Assembly: GCA_003427395.1 (NCBI GenBank) | Contig: BFEA01000092.1 | Location: 1,135,772-1,169,621 of the forward strand | Direction of reading: 5' to 3' | DNA from: Chara braunii | Taxonomy: Eukaryota; Streptophyta; Charophyceae; Charales; Characeae | DNA length: 33,850 nt | In this document: piece after piece, positions 20,396-30,908 of the stretch | How positions within the stretch are numbered: position 1 is the first letter of the stretch | Layout: every line of letters begins with the position of its first letter | Notes under the pieces: model-generated | What the model saw: only the letters and a program-made list of their open reading frames with translations | Told to the model about the DNA's origin: nothing | Databases searched by the model: none | Made by a program: the position numbers and the translations under genes

Positions 20396-20805
20396 TGTCT
20401 CTCTAAGTCGCTCAAGCAAGGGTGTTTGTTGATACCACTCATGTCTAGGTCGGTCGGCAGTTAAAAGTATTGCTTAGTGATATCAGAGTTCATCCGCCCA
20501 TTCTAAGTTTAATACCAACGCAACACAAAACTTGTAAAGCCAAAGCGTTGGCGGAGGAGTTACTGACCATTTCCAGCAACACCCAACCGTCACTTCTCGC
20601 ACTCAAGGAATCTTTGTCGGAATATTCAGAATTATCGGAAACTCAAGTGAATTGGGAAAAATTTGTATACCTTATTCATAGTCAGCTCCAACTCACTGTG
20701 AATTTTAGGATGAGAAGGGTTTCTGATGAGACTGCACATATATATTTAGGGGTTCAAGTTGCGCTTACGAATTGCTTGGACTCGCTGAGTGGTATTCTTC
20801 AGTGA
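20396..20805 (+). pseudogene. LINE reverse transcriptase, palm and thumb region
   Basis: At about 20,396-20,440 the frame reads CLSKSLKQGCLLIPL, matching the RT pattern RG-RQG-PLSP. An open stretch at 20,470-20,805 (111 codons from its ATG) contains LLTISSNTQPSLLALKESL, then SELSETQVNWEKFVYLI and YLGV (20,743-20,754). These match the LINE pattern of ADDTLLF, a helix, SGL-INW-KS, then YLG. The catalytic FADD is not preserved; AEE occupies the expected place. The long frame does not make it functional. Confidence 0.65.
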
Positions 20806-20875
20806 ACTGTAATACAAAAAAATTATAGATGGGGACTGACCCCACACTTGTCTATCTTCTGGAGAGCATTGGTTG

Positions 20876-21372
20876 TTAAACCGCCACTCCTCCCACTGGC
20901 CTAAATTCGGGCTTCCTGGCCTTACCGATCGGGGTTTTAGGGGGCAACAACCGATAGGTGCAGGCGAGTCCAATCCCTCAATTTTCAAGCGTCAACTTTC
21001 CGATCAAAAGAATTAATGAAAAAAAAATAAAAACTTGAGATCTTGTAAATTAAGTTATGATGTATTAAGGAAAAGTACTTCAATTTCAACGTTTTTTTAA
21101 CGATCAAAAGAATGCGTCAAAACATCTGAAAATTATAAGGTACGTAGATTTGGCCACAATTTTTCCATAAAAAAATGTTATTGTCACTCCCTTGGTACGT
21201 AGATTCGACGCATTTTTCATTTTTGTCACTCCCTTGGTTCTGCCCATTGTGCTATCAGTAGCCCTCCATTTTTGTCACTCCTTTAGTTCTCCCCACTGTG
21301 CTACCGGCAACCCTCTTGATTCTGTGCTACCGGTCCCCCTGAATTTAGGCCGCGGGGGGAGTGGTGGTTTAA
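20876..21372. mobile_element. Inverted-repeat insertion (MITE-like) in the LINE
   Basis: Arm 1 (20,876-20,914) starts TTAAACCGCCACTCC and includes GGCCTAAATTC. Arm 2 (21,337-21,372) is its near-complement, GAATTTAGGCC followed by GGGGGGAGTGGTGGTTTAA. The arms are about 36-39 bp and lie about 420 bp apart. LINE-like sequence resumes after the insertion. The true ends and any target duplication are not certain. The family is unknown. Confidence 0.55.
21177..21330. repeat. 48-bp tandem repeat inside the inverted-repeat insertion
   Basis: CATTTTTGTCACTCCCTTGG (21,219) and CATTTTTGTCACTCCTTTAG (21,267) start two 48-bp units that share TGTGCTA-C-G-A-CCCTC. A third partial unit follows (TTCTGTGCTACCGG). 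An earlier TTGTCACTCCCTTGGTACG occurs at 21,181, and GGTACGTAGATT occurs at about 21,139 and 21,195. Confidence 0.65.
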
Positions 21373-21479
21373 TGGTTGTTTTTTTTTGCTTTTGTATATG
21401 TGTAGGTAAGGTTAGGTTTCTTCGCAAACAACTGCTAAAGGTGGTTTGTAGGGTAGCAGTGAAGTTCATATAGAAGCAG

Positions 21480-21665
21480 TTCGAAAAAATAGAAGATGGT
21501 TTTATTTTTAAAGTAGCTTAAAATTAGTATCTATTATCTTAGGAAAGAAGGTGGTCTAAGCCTTATAGACCTAACTAAGTAAAATATGATAAGTATAACT
21601 CAGTGTGTAATTAAGGCGATCTCATCAGAGGAGGATGATCATCAGGTGTTACTAGCAGAATGTAT
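21480..21665 (+). pseudogene. LINE post-RT region remnant
   Basis: Frames read GGL-LIDLT and NMISITQCVIKAISSEEDD, matching the LINE stretch after the RT (GGLGV-DL---N-A-L-KW-W-I). Several stops and shifts are present. The 22,000-22,550 stretch beyond it has no pieces I could place. Confidence 0.5.
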
Positions 21666-22653
21666 TTAAGCAAAGGACTGAAATGGAGGATGTACGAGTA
21701 TGTTGTGAGTTATACTTTTTCCTGTGCAGATAGTTTACATTTGTTTTTTGTAGAATGTGCTTCACTCGTGGAAGCGGATTAAACTGAACATATCATTTGT
21801 TTTGGTCACAAAAACCGAGGTAATGACCTAATCGTTATTCGATAACTCACTGAGTTAGGATCAATGGGGTTTCTTATTTGCAACAGATACCAACCATGTC
21901 TCCTTCGGGACAACATGAGTACAACGAAGTATTTTAAGAGTGAGTGATCTAAAGGACAACATCGGCGGAAGATGAAAAAAAAAAGAAGTTAAAACACCAT
22001 TACCAAGATTAACATGGACAAAAGAAAAGTTATTGACCCTCATCTCTACAATACCGAAAAATTATAAGGATTTATTATTCTCAATCAGTACAAACCCAGT
22101 TGGGACATGGTACAAAAGTGAGAACACGGGTTCCGATCGCACCTTCCTCTTCTACTTGCCATTTTGGACGATGGTTGGCGTTCTTTTCAGGAATGGATAG
22201 CAACGTCGACGTCGTACCTTATTTTGAGAGAAGAGGAAGATTTCACTAATCCGATAGGCACCTTGGGATCGTTACAGCAGGTAGGAGTCAAGGAAAAATG
22301 AAATGAGGATGGGGAATGAACCTGTATCCTATGGCTTGAATATCGGTCGATAAGAAGCATCAAGGTAGATCCATCGATCTGAAGATGGTTGGATCCAACC
22401 AGTTGGTTATTTGAATATAAAACTAAAATAGGATACAACCAACCCCCAGTTATCAACCCTCCCTTAATCATTTCAACAGAGAGGTGGGTACAAGTGACTG
22501 AGAAGGAACCTGCAAAAATAGTCAAAATGTTAGAGGTGAGTTCGTCAAATCTTTAGGGAAACCCCTTCGCAAAGATCGACTTCCCCTTTGTGGATGTTGT
22601 CTATATTTGTCACTTTGTTGGATGTTTGGCTTAAAAGCAGAGGCATGAATGTA

Positions 22654-22716
22654 TGTTTGGCTTGCAAAAGATGAAGATGGTCATTCGAGTCTGCAATTCA
22701 TATTTGGCTTCCATGC
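22654..22716 (+). pseudogene. LINE C-terminal zinc knuckle (zf-RVT-like)
   Basis: In one frame the residues spaced C-x2-C-x11-H-x4-C are all present (codons at 22,654, 22,663, 22,699 and 22,714), with an internal stop. This is the spacing of the zinc-binding motif after the RT of plant LINEs, usually written C-LC---E---HLF--C. Confidence 0.6.
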
Positions 22717-22867
22717 CCTCTGTCAAGAAGGAGATGGTTATGATGGTGAGAACCATAGATCAAAATCTATGAGGACGATTTTATGTGGGATGAAGACTAA
22801 TTTTTATTTTGGGGCAGTCACGACCTAGTTCCACCGGTCTAAGAGATGGCATTATATAGCGGTTGTT

Positions 22868-22953
22868 GACAGGTTGGTCGTCCTTTGGGTAATATGGGAA
22901 GAAAGGAACTGTGTGTTGTTCAAAAGCAAAAAATGAAAATCAAATACAACATC
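22868..22953 (+). pseudogene. LINE C-terminal W..WEERN block
   Basis: The frame reads DRLVVLWVIWEERNCVLFKS and then KK-stop. Plant LINE ORF2 proteins commonly end in W-IW-ERN-R-F, so this is the end of the coding part. The next 200 bp would be the 3' UTR, ending near an AATAAA at about 23,148. Confidence 0.65.
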
Positions 22954-23165
22954 GCAGTAACCATAAAAAGTGGCTGATACCGGAAAGTTTCAATAGCAGA
23001 TAATAAATTGGTAGACCAGCGATGGCTTAGGAAATATGGTCATGGATGGATAAATTCACCCATATCAAAGACACTAGGTTGGTGGTGTCTGATTGGTTGT
23101 TGTTTAGTACTATAAAAACCTAAACTCTTTGTCCTTAGTGTTCACAATAAAACGACAAAAAATAG

Positions 23166-24074
23166 TGGGCATGTCTGATTTGTTTATACTTTACGCATAT
23201 TATTTTTTACCCCTTGGAGCTCACTTGACAACCACAGTTTTAGACGCTTGTTTGGGTAAGGGGCGGTTGTACGATATCCAGTAGTCTATAGTATGGTTAC
23301 TAGGGTGGAGTAGGCACCACAACCAAGGGTTGTTGAGGTTTGTAAAGAAAGACCTTCAAGTTTTAGTGTGAAAGCTAAGCTAGATGATACTTCTAGTATT
23401 TGATATCCGTGAGTAATGTGAAGGACACCGGCCTTCTGGCTTATCAAAGTACTGGAATGTGAATTCTGAGAGGGGAAAAAAAGTGGTGTTTTAGCTAAAA
23501 AAAATAAATTAAAAAAAGGCGTGAAATAGGGTTTGGTGGACATTTTGGTCGGGTGGGGCTCAAACCTTAGCCCAAACCCCTGGGGCTAAGTCCTATTAGC
23601 AGAGGTTTTGTTTCTGCTGCTGATACTGTGAGATAGTACGTGATGCAGCGCGGTAGGTGAGTGACAATAGGAGGAAGAAATATTCAAAATTTGTAATAAT
23701 GAGATGGATTGAAAACGGGTCAATGACAGTGGTCGGACACCTGTAGGCAGTTCATACCTTGTCACCATTGAAGGAAATGCGCTTACCATAGTGGTAAGAG
23801 CAACTATTCAAAATGAGACTGGTCGTCTTCCTTTGTAGTATGATGTGAGTCAGGCTATAAGTGAGGACCACTCTACATATGTGAGCAAAAATGTGCAGAA
23901 ATGTTTGAGCAATGGAAAACCGCCTTATGGGCACTGTTACCTCAAATTGCTTCACCAAAAAACTTCTTCACCTATGCACCCTACGAACGCTTTACATCAA
24001 TGGTGAAAAACAATGTCACACATAATGGAGGTTCCCATCCCCGTAATAAAAACTTCGAGAGTGAGACTTAGCCT
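23166..24074. other. Unassigned DNA with one strong hairpin
   Basis: No gene is recognised among the short minus-strand frames. CTTAGCCC (23,566-23,573) and GGGCTAAG (23,583-23,590) form a perfect 8-bp stem with a 9-base loop. Confidence 0.45.
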
Positions 24075-24215
24075 AAGAAACATCCGGGGGGGGTCTGACC
24101 CACCCGTAAGCGTTCGGGCCAACAACCCTATATAGTGCTTCAATCAAGGTTGGCGAGGGAATTTGAGTAAGTACTTGATTAGCCTTGATGCCTATAACCG
24201 CTTTCTGGTCAAAGA
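24075..24215 (-). mobile_element. Second leader block, beyond LTR B
   Basis: Read on the minus strand, it matches the leader beyond LTR C in order: GCGGTTATAGGCATC versus GCGGTTACGGCATC, GGGTTGTTGGCCCGAACG versus GGTGGTTGGACCGAACGG, then GGGTCAGACCCCCCCC versus GGGGCTACCCCC. It is separated from the end of LTR B by about 580 bp of unrelated DNA. Similarity is moderate. Confidence 0.45.
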
Positions 24216-24447
24216 TCACTATAATGGGTGAGGGTATACTCAGGTAGGACCTTGGGAGTAGGGATGCATCGGGGATTGTAATGATGAGTAAGGGAGGGAG
24301 GGTGTTTCATAGGAGACCGGATAAGCACATCGGAATGATGAAATGGGCACTGCAGGTGTTGGCATATCTGTCATACGCGTATTAGAAAGCCTGTACAACA
24401 ACCTGGGCTTGTTTAAAATACACGTATATACATATATGTATATATAC

Positions 24448-24482
<35 letters not shown>

Positions 24483-24798
24483 GAGAGAGAGAGAGAGAGA
24501 TGAAAATAACAAAAATTTATCAAATGCAAAGGAAAATAATGATGGTAAAATAATGCATGTTCACAACCCTGAGATTGCCCTATAGTGGGCTTCATCGTCT
24601 GTGTCAAGGAGTCGTACATCAACAGACGACCAGGACGCAAGCGGGTACTTAGGGGGCAAAAATATTTTTGGGACCGGTCTTTGGCGATATTGCGGACGAC
24701 CTAAAACTAACTCTCGTATAACAGGGACTTTTGAAAAAATGAACGACCATTCCTTAGGTGGAAGCGGATAAAAAAAAAAAAGTAATAAGGGGAGACGT
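24216..24798. other. Unassigned DNA between leader block and LTR B
   Basis: It holds a microsatellite and frames made from it. The last five bases, GACGT (24,794-24,798), are the candidate target-site copy next to LTR B, if this is the outer end of the element. Confidence 0.4.
24421..24500. repeat. Compound microsatellite (AT)n-(GA)10 with palindrome
   Basis: It starts with a 30-bp near-palindrome running from CACGTATATA to TATATACGTG (24,421-24,450). An (AT)n run extends to about 24,478 and (GA)10 covers 24,481-24,500. The overlapping frames encode Tyr-Ile or Ser-Leu repeats and are not genes. Confidence 0.8.
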
Positions 24799-25880
24799 TG
24801 TCGAGCGCATCGGTCCGGCACCGCACCAGGGCAGCGCGGGACCCTCCCGGCCACGTCACACAAGAGTTGGTTTAAATCCTTCGTCGCGAATATACATGGA
24901 GCTTTCGCAAGCCGCTCCGACCAAGTGCGCAAGCAATACCTCCCGCGAGCCCCTACGACAGAATAGGGCCTACGCGAGGCACGACTTACCTCCACCTTAC
25001 GGGAGTTGTCACCTCCCTTCGGTGGGCGTATCCCCGCCGAGCTACCAGTCCACAGTACGAAAGTTGATCAGTTGCAATCCTAGAGGTGGACCGGCCGAGG
25101 GCGTTTCTCGTTCCCTGTAGCAAAGGGGGTACGCGCGGTAATACGCCTCTATAGGACCCGCACGCGAACCGACATCTTGGGGGGCTGAGGTCCCAAGCGC
25201 GACTCGTCGTCGGTCGGCTAGGACGCATCCCACACACCATGCGCACACCACTTTACGAACACAAAAATAAAACACACACACACACACACTAAACAACGCG
25301 ACAACACTCCTAGTCCCTTCAGTAGTTATCCCATAACTTTCCGACGGGGAAATCGGATAGGCGTCACGCGCGAGATTTAGTATAAACTGCGAGGACGCAG
25401 GGCTAATTCATACCGATTCTCAATGCAAGCGAACGCAAGCAGTCGCCATGATGGCGTGCTATGTAGCACCCATACTCATGCGGTCCTCGTTAATTTCGAG
25501 GGTCGCATTTGATACTCAAGTGTCGGTTGACACACGCCTTGAGGGCTAATCTCTCGACGCTGGCCAACCGCCATGCGTGGTTGGAGACCCCACACCCTCT
25601 TCTGCACCCTGTGCAGAGTGGGTGGTACACACGTCCATACCTATGGTGGCAGTCGTTTCTTACTGCCTTGGGAACGATCCCCACTCCAGGCCTGGACAGA
25701 AGTCAAGGGGTTTGACTTTGACGGCTGTCACGGACTACAACGTCCAACCATAGAAACCTAAAAAGCAAAGAATAACAGAGGGTTTTCCTTCTCTCTCAAC
25801 CCATAATCTGGCTGACCCTTTGCGCACGATCACAGTAAGCCGTGCGTATATCCAAGGCACATATAAATATATACATAAGA

Positions 25881-25893
25881 CTTATTTATATAG
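25881..25893 (-). promoter_or_regulatory. TATA box of LTR B
   Basis: The minus strand reads CTATATAAATAAG, identical to LTR A and LTR C, in an otherwise diverged LTR. Transcription would run toward 24,799. Confidence 0.6.
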
Positions 25894-26219
25894 AACGATC
25901 ACTTATCACAGTCACAGTGGGACTCCTCTCAGCCATATATGTATGTAATCGCAGGCAGTCACATCTAGAGTTCGAACCACAAACATATCTGCAATCACAT
26001 CAAAGATTCAACGAAGTCCACATACTACGCGGGGTCAACTTCAACCATTCTTCGTGCTCACACTCCTCGCTTTAGCCATACAAACCTCACTCTTGTGCAA
26101 CTCCTCAAGATAAAATACTCAGTACTTTTCTTTAAATGACCATTCAAATAAAGTCCGGGCAAAAACACAACAAAACATTTAGGTTGAACGGCAAGAGTGG
26201 ATTGGAGTTGAATCGCAAA

Positions 26220-26277
26220 TCGACGAATCGAAAACCGACCTGTTATCAGTGATAACAGAAGATGATCCATGTGGATC
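26220..26277 (-). repeat. Three-hairpin cluster of LTR B
   Basis: The middle hairpin (26,240-26,258) is identical to those in LTR A and LTR C. The flanking hairpins differ by loop or paired changes. GATCC-ATGT-GGATC is at 26,264-26,277 and TCGA-CGAA-TCGA at 26,220-26,231 (plus strand). Confidence 0.7.
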
Positions 26278-26519
26278 AAGCTAAAACTAGTCCAAGTCCC
26301 GAGTCAAACGATCAAGAGGACCTGTAACACTTAACAAGTTTATCCCCAGGCTAGATCTATAAGCCCATGGAGAATAACCCTCATACCATGATCTTACTCA
26401 AACCATTCTAGTTAACTTAGCCTGAGTCTACCGCTAAGCAGTGCCCGAAGCAAAGGTAGACCCTAGCATAATCTCCCCTATACAGGGTGGATCGCCGGAA
26501 TCGCCACCTGTCAAAATAT

Positions 26520-26830
26520 AACCTAACTCCTTTAAACTAGGAAAATTTTGGCAGCGCTTCCCGTAGAAAAAGTGTCTTTCCAAAATTTGTATCAGCCCGC
26601 ATATGAAAACAAAAATAGTCGTTGACTTTTCAAAGTCCAATTTTGTCTAACTCCCTGAATTAGCAAAAATTTGGGCATCATTCCCTTTAGAAAATGAGAC
26701 TTCCCAGATTTTGACTAAGCCATATATGAACTTTAGACAAGTTGAACTTTGAAAAACCAATAATTGACCAATTCCCTGAATTTGTAGAAATTTCGACAAC
26801 GCTTCCCGTAGAGAAAGTAGCTTACCAAAA
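26520..26830 (-). repeat. Three-unit repeat of about 121 bp in LTR B
   Basis: The landmarks are GCAGCGCTTCCCGTAG (26,551), GGGCATCATTCCCTTTAG (26,673) and ACAACGCTTCCCGTAG (26,797). Spacing and order are the same as in LTR A. Confidence 0.65.
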
Positions 26831-27132
26831 TTTATACAAAGCCAAGTATAACAAAAGATTCCAGAAAATGCGAGAATTAACATAAGTAAAAAAAAACTTA
26901 GCTCGGAAAATGCAGAAATTGAAACTAACTCCTATGGCTCTAGCACATGGCGAGCAACTAAAGCAACTACCTATCAAACTGAAACTTAGACTAAGTAGTA
27001 GCCTCACTCAGTCACATGCAGGCCAAGTCACAAAGGTAAGTACTCTCACCAACCCCAAGTTAAATCTGGGCAAACAATAGTTCATGTCTTCTCAGTAAAT
27101 TACCCATTTGTACCCAACTTACATAAAGCGTA

Positions 27133-28041
27133 GAGTCATGTCATCCAATCTTATGGAACATGCGTGACTCAGCCATTGAGTATACACGAACAGGTTGCAC
27201 AACTACTTCTCTCTTCCTTTGGGCATATGACTAAACCATTCATCTTAGAAACAATGCTTCGTCGCCCTGAACTGTTTAATACTCATGTTCTATATACCTC
27301 TCTGAACTTAGTGTTCAAAAACTGAGCGTAGGACTTAGCCATTCATCTTAGAAACAAAGCTCACCCTGCCCAAAGTTACCTTCAGTTATATTCTTAATTA
27401 TACTCTCTTCAGGTTCATAATAAGCTATAGTCAGACCACCCAATCTTATGGGACCTTGTTTGACCAGCCTGTTCTTAAGTAGAATAATAATAAAACATAG
27501 CCAAATTATAACCTTTTGGGGTCCAGCATGTGCGAGGCATTGGGCCAGACCATCCAATCTTATGGAACATGTCTAGTCCCCCGCCAGGTTCATTTCTCTC
27601 TGATCCATCTGTGTGCGGCATGAGTTCGAAGCCATCCAATCTTACGGAAAATGCTTTGTCCTCTACACATATTATTCCCTCGGAATAAAACAAACAAAAG
27701 AGTTGAGTCATTCATCTTAGAAACAAAGTTCACCCCCTTTTTCTCAGCACCGAAAAAAGCAGAGTACTCTGGGTTAGACCCAGAGACTGTTCAGAAGCCA
27801 CCCAGAAATAAACAGCGACCAAACCATCCAATCTTATGGAACAATGTCTGGTCCTCAAGTCTGCACAATCAAAACCCCACAAAAAAAAACAGCCAGGCCA
27901 TTCATCTTAGAAACAAAGCCTGGCGAAATTAACTAAATACCACGGCCAAGCCATTCATCTTAGAAACAAAGCTTGACATTTTCAGAAAACAGAATAAACA
28001 CAGCAGTCAGGCCATCCAAACTTATGGAACCATGCCTGACT
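27133..28041 (-). repeat. Array of 11 hairpin modules in LTR B
   Basis: Plus-strand outer stems are as follows. GAGTCATG/CGTGACTC (27,133/27,163). TCAGAC/GTTTGA (27,431/27,458), with inner stem CCCA/TGGG. GGCCAGAC/GTCTAGTC (27,543/27,571). CGAAGC/GCTTTG (27,627/27,653). GACCAAAC/GTCTGGTC (27,817/27,846). GCCAGGC/GCCTGGC (27,892/27,918), perfect. CAAGC/GCTTG (27,947/27,971), perfect. AGTCAGGC/GCCTGACT (28,005/28,034), perfect. Three more modules near 27,240, 27,340 and 27,710 keep the core but have weak outer stems. Five modules are of the second class (sense core GTTTC-TAAGAT-GAAT), against two in LTR A. Confidence 0.8.
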
Positions 28042-29470
28042 CTATAAAACCCTTCCAAATCCAAGCAAAACCACCTTTCTCCCGACCTTCCCCCTGATGC
28101 AATTCTCCTTTGTTCGCAATCTGCCTTCAAGCAGTCAACAAAACTGAAACTGAGACTTGCATGCATTCCTTTACTTAGTCTGACTTATGTCATGAAGGTC
28201 AAACTAAAGTCAAAGTAGGGATACAAACAGTATACTCAGTCAAAACATACCAAGGGCAATACAGATAGGGGCTACAATCTGGGTCTATAGCGAGAAAGCA
28301 ATGGTTACCTCTCAATTCTCTACCTCCAGAACTCCTTCTGAGTTCCGGTAGAGCTCCCGCAATCGGTGGGTTGACTCCCCACAGAGTCTTGTCGTGGTCC
28401 TACGGGTTGCAATCCCACCTGCCGCCTTCCTCTTAGAACAGGATTAGACTTAGATTTAGAAGGGCAGATAGAGAAAGTTTGAGTCGCTCAGATACAAGAA
28501 GGGTGCTCTCAAACTCGCGCGAGAGGGCCTTGTTATCTTGATGCGCCCGAGGGCCCCGCAATGATGGCCAAGCGGTAACAGATCGGTCAAACTGAAGTCA
28601 ACCCCCGACAATAGACTCCCTTGAGACTCTCCCTCTTCGCAACGAAGACCCCCCCCCTTCTCCACAACTCAGATTCCACCGCGGAGCCCATAACTTAGAG
28701 GGTAGAGCCACGGGAGGGCCGACTAGCTCATGGCTCCCTTCCAGATACTTTGCGTATTAGGATGGACAGGGCACTGGCCGATCAGTCTAGCCTGTGTCTC
28801 GCAGTTGACTTGTCGTAGCTTAGTCCAGCAGTAAACGGCGCGGCCAGCCAAGGGTGAACCTACAATCTTTGCGGCTTGCCTCTCACCACCTCGTTCAACC
28901 GGTCAGTCAAAGCGCCGCTCGCAGGTGAACAAGCAAGCTCATATCTTCCTTCATACTCGTTAGACCATTAAGATGGACATCATCCCAACTAACAGGCACG
29001 TACCTTCACAGTCGGCCCGCTGCTGCTCCGCAGGCAGCGTATTGGCCGCCAGGCAGACCCTCACAATGGGCCGATCAGCGCCCTAGCCAACTGTTATGCC
29101 TGCAACCTTACGGCCGACTCTTCCCCACCGGCTGGCCGGCTCGCCTCGCAGTTCGTCCAACTTTGTCGGCTTAGAGGAACGGCACGCGTTCATATAAGTA
29201 TACATCGTACTTTCCCAACAGACCTTCTCCACATTCGGGCTCTTCCTTCCAACATGTGGAGCGCGTGCTGGCCAATGGTAGGTTCCGAACCACACGGCTC
29301 CCTCCCTGGTAAGTCTTCAGTTTCACTGCCTTGCCTGCGACAATTTGCAGAGGAATGATGGGCAAAAATCGATTGCACGTTCCGCTAAAACGCGGCCAGG
29401 TGCATGCACTAGTGCACGACCCCTTCTCCCCACTCCTTACTATCCTATTTCCTGCGCACTCTCCCCCTCG

Positions 29471-29524
29471 CCTACTCCACTCTTCAGCCCGCCCTCTCCT
29501 ACTCCACTCTTCAGCCCACCCTCT
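29471..29524. repeat. 27-bp direct repeat, two units
   Basis: CCTACTCCACTCTTCAGCCC starts both 27-bp units, which differ by one base (GCCCTCT versus ACCCTCT). They lie in the internal region of copy B and are not seen in copy A. Confidence 0.75.
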
Positions 29525-30873
29525 CACTGAGTCCCATGGAGCGAGGATGAACCCTTCGCTAAGGTCCGGGTAGATTCCTCCTCTTTCCCATCAGTTCGGT
29601 TGTCCGCCATAGTCCCACGCACACTTTTTTCATTCTATCACCCATCCTACTAAGCTACCTTAAAAACTAATACTACCATTACGTTCGCCTGGGGTCAACT
29701 CCCCGGGATAGCCTCCTTCCCCCCTCGATTCCACTCAGGATCGAGGGCGCTATGTTTCTTCGACTGTGTCCGGCTCTTTCTTCCGCTATCCCATTTCCTG
29801 AACGCACCTGGCGCGATACCCACCCCGGAATATCCTTCCTAATACTCCCCCCTATCCGATTCTACGAAGGGCCGACGAAAGCAACACTCTCTGACTTCGA
29901 GTCCATCTTCGCCCACCATAGCTTAGCGCAGCCCCCTCCTCTACTAACCCTCACGCTGCTGACCTTTTACCCAAACTAATCCTACAATCGGATTCGCCCG
30001 GGGTCAAAACCCCCGGATCGCATCTTACCTCGCTCGAATCCGTCCAGGGTCGAGCGAGATTCGAAGCATTCACCCTCGCCTCCTTCCCTCTCCGCCATAA
30101 CTCGGCGGGCCTCATTCCTCCACTAACTCCTTTTCTACTAATCTTCTACTAAATCTAACTGCAGATTCGGGATCGCCTATCCCGAAAACCCCAATTTTGG
30201 CTCTCCACCTGAGCGGTTCTGTCCAGGTTTGCACGCGCTACTCTCTTCCTGCTGCGCCATCCTCGCTGCCCCGCCATCTTCGTTTTCTTGTCATGCCTGC
30301 ACCCGGCGCACGTTCGCGCCCAGATTCATTCCCTCCTCGCAGCAGCGCTCTGCCGGTCCTACTGCCTACTCCTTCGCCGACCTAGCGCCCCGCTCACTGC
30401 TGCCTGTTCCCTCCGCTCACGGTCTACTCTACCCAGTACCTCCCACGCCCAACGAAGGATCTCCCCTTTCGCCCCTCGACTCCTTGACTGCCCGCCGCTG
30501 GTCCGCCAGCGCCTTAGCACAGCGGCCTCCTCTACTTCTCCGGCCAGCGTTTTCTCCAATACTAGCGGACCCGCAGTCCGCCGCCTAGAGATATGCAGTT
30601 GGGCCCCCTCCCCCGCATGCTACAGCAGGTACCTCGCCTGCTGGCTGGCGCGGCTCCCACTTCCCCCGTCGGAGGCTTGAGCACTTGCATGGCGGCTATA
30701 GGGTGTGCGGCGCATGAACCTTGCGGCCAGTACCTGGCCTGGAAGCCGCGACGGGCAGGGAGGTACTGACTCTGAGTCGAAGCCCTTAGCGGTGGCCTGG
30801 TCGAAGCAGGCCTGGTGCCGCCTCCCGTGGCAATAGCGGCTAAGGTGATGAAAGGTCCTATGTAGGCCGAGCT

Positions 30874-30908
30874 GCACCGTGGCCTCCGCACCGTGGCCTC
30901 CGCACCGG
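30874..30908. repeat. 14-bp direct repeat, about 2.5 units
   Basis: GCACCGTGGCCTCC occurs twice exactly, followed by the partial copy GCACCGG. It is a local duplication in copy B. Confidence 0.75.

Larger units (their letters stand above)
18560..23165 (+). mobile_element. Decayed L1-type LINE carrying two nested insertions
   Basis: Pieces of a plant non-LTR retrotransposon ORF2 occur in the right order on the + strand, in shifting frames and with stops. They are an endonuclease tail (about 18,640-18,730), RT fingers (19,351-19,540), an RT block (19,548-19,735), an RT palm/thumb (20,396-20,805), a post-RT GGLGLIDL-like block (about 21,545-21,640), a zinc knuckle (22,654-22,716) and a W..WEERN block (22,868-22,953). 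A CACTA-like MITE and an inverted-repeat insertion interrupt it. The element is dead. Edges are approximate, and no full ORF1, poly(A) tail or target-site duplication was seen. Confidence 0.75.
24799..28610 (-). mobile_element. LTR B, 3.81 kb
   Basis: On the minus strand it starts TGTCGGGGG (28,610) and ends CGCTCGACA (24,799). It is collinear with LTR A throughout: the 5' part, hairpin array (28,041-27,133), repeat of about 121 bp (26,830-26,520), three-hairpin cluster (26,277-26,220), TATA block (25,893-25,881) and U5. It is clearly more diverged from A and C than they are from each other. It is followed on the minus strand by unrelated DNA and then a leader block. Confidence 0.7.

Noticed and set aside
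24240-24640. Frames with Tyr-Ile and Ser-Leu repeats on both strands
   Set aside because: They are translations of the (AT)n-(GA)n microsatellite.
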